Assembly (NCBI GenBank): GCA_937949585.1
Contig: CALEDW010000311.1
Location: 1-6,200 of the forward strand
Source of the DNA: an uncultured Acidimicrobiia bacterium
Lineage (GTDB): Bacteria > Actinomycetota > Acidimicrobiia > IMCC26256 > CALEDW01
Length of the DNA stretch: 6,200 bases
Reading direction: 5' to 3'
Under the pieces are notes generated by a model, which was not told where the DNA came from, did not search any database, and saw nothing but the letters and a program-made list of their open reading frames with translations. Of this stretch, positions 5,439 through 6,200 are shown piece by piece. The first letter of the stretch is position 1; the number at the start of each line of letters is the position of its first letter. The position numbers and the translations under genes are program-made.

Positions 5439-6200
5439 ATGACGAAGATGTGCGAAGGCCGGGTCTGCATCGTCACCGGGGCGGGTCGGGGCATCGGGCG
5501 GGAGCACGCCCTCATGCTCGCCGCCCACGGCGCCAAGGTGATCGTGAACGACGTCGGCGGCAGCCGCGAAGGCGAAGGGGCTTCTGCCGGTCCGGCCCAG
5601 GAGGTGGTCGACGAGATCACCGCGGCCGGCGGTGAGGCCGCCGCGAACACCGACGACATCTCCACGATGGAGGGCGCCGAGTCGGTGGTCCGCCAGGCCA
5701 TCGAGCGGTTCGGGCGGCTGGACGTGCTGGTGAACAACGCCGGGATCCTGCGCGACCGGATGCTGGTGAACATGACCGAGGCCGAGTGGGACGCGGTGAT
5801 CAAGGTGCACCTCAAGGGCACGTTCGCCCCCACCCGCTTCGCGGCCGCCTACTGGCGGGAGCGCAACAAGGCCGGGGAGGCCGTCGACGCCCGGGTGATC
5901 AACACCACCTCGCCGTCCGGCCTGTACGGCAACGTCGGCCAGACGAACTACGGCGCGGCCAAGGCCGGCATCGCCGCGTTCACGATCATCGCGGCGATGG
6001 AGTTGGAGCGCTACGGGGTCACGGTGAACGCCATCGCCCCGACCGCCCTGACCCGCATGACCGAGGACCTCGGCCTGGCCCAGGGCGAGGAGGCCAAGCA
6101 CACCTTCGACCCGCACTGGATCGCGCCGGTGTGCACCTGGCTGGCGTCCCCCCAGTCGGCGGGCGTGACCGGGCGCGTGTTCGAGGTGTCGGGCGCATGG
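5439..6200 (+). CDS. SDR family dehydrogenase, MFE-2/hydroxyacyl-CoA type (3' end outside window)
   Basis: 254 codons are visible and the frame runs off the window end. It is a classical Rossmann-fold short-chain dehydrogenase: cofactor loop GAGRGIG (14-20), NDVG at 37-40 (the Asp38 region suggests NAD(H)), NNAG (99-102), and catalytic Ser158, Tyr171 and Lys175 with YxxxK spacing. The NDVGG insert and VHLKGTF with His124 at the usual Asn position are typical of the dehydrogenase domain of peroxisomal multifunctional enzyme type 2. Its likely substrate is therefore a 3-hydroxyacyl-CoA or a steroid/lipid-derived alcohol. Related single-domain proteins are about 290-310 residues, so some tens of residues lie beyond the edge. 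ATG 5439 is chosen; ATG 5448 is possible. It reads in the same direction as the preceding pseudogenes, 74 bp away, and appears intact. Confidence 0.92.
   Translation, partial: MTKMCEGRVCIVTGAGRGIGREHALMLAAHGAKVIVNDVGGSREGEGASAGPAQEVVDEITAAGGEAAANTDDISTMEGAESVVRQAIERFGRLDVLVNNAGILRDRMLVNMTEAEWDAVIKVHLKGTFAPTRFAAAYWRERNKAGEAVDARVINTTSPSGLYGNVGQTNYGAAKAGIAAFTIIAAMELERYGVTVNAIAPTALTRMTEDLGLAQGEEAKHTFDPHWIAPVCTWLASPQSAGVTGRVFEVSGAW

Noticed and set aside
5808..5810. His124 in place of the usual catalytic Asn in the SDR
   Set aside because: It looked like a lost active-site residue, but VHLxGxF is normal for MFE-2-type dehydrogenases.
5175..6116. Minus-strand open frame opposite the dehydrogenase
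   Set aside because: It is antisense to an SDR with all catalytic motifs, has shadow composition, and also crosses the MBL pseudogene end.

Overview
The window is a very GC-rich stretch with strong G/C preference at third codon positions, GTG starts and mostly short intergenic gaps. The gene content (an MFE-2-like SDR, an RNase Z-like metallo-hydrolase, a haloalkane-dehalogenase-like hydrolase, a carotenoid oxygenase) suggests a high-GC actinobacterium, possibly Acidimicrobiia. This assignment is inference; no marker gene is present.

Left part (1-1979, + strand). The window opens on the last 34 codons of an FAD-linked oxidase, followed by a GC-rich 7-bp hairpin. Next is a 588-residue protein that joins an N-terminal left-handed beta-helix (hexapeptide) acyltransferase to a Trp-rich all-alpha C-terminal domain of roughly 340 residues. 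This fusion is one of the more unusual things here.

Middle (2117-4260, - strand). A probable short operon reads leftward: a 454-residue carotenoid cleavage oxygenase with all four iron-binding His, then 29 bp later a complete VOC/glyoxalase-fold protein, then after a 75-bp gap with a hairpin a 68-residue unrecognised protein with a very good ribosome-binding site. The convergent gap between this block and the acyltransferase fusion holds a nested hairpin inside a larger imperfect inverted repeat.

Right part (4261-5364, + strand): a decay zone. About 195 bp of low-complexity DNA separates the carotenoid oxygenase from a 3' remnant (99 codons) of an alpha/beta hydrolase. The remnant has lost its nucleophile region and carries Asp where the catalytic His should be. 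It is followed 12 bp later by an MBL-fold hydrolase gene that looks intact as a 198-codon frame. Its three conserved blocks in fact lie in two frames: one extra G breaks it near 4846-4849, and an internal deletion just after the HxHxDH motif restores the original frame. Both are called pseudogenes, with assembly error as the main alternative.

Right end (5439-6200, + strand). An intact but window-truncated short-chain dehydrogenase of the MFE-2 (hydroxyacyl-CoA dehydrogenase) type, possibly transcribed as a leaderless mRNA. I found no tRNA, rRNA, CRISPR array, insertion sequence or phage gene. No wholly new multi-gene system is evident. The best leads are the acyltransferase fusion, the masked MBL pseudogene and the oxygenase/VOC/small-protein operon.
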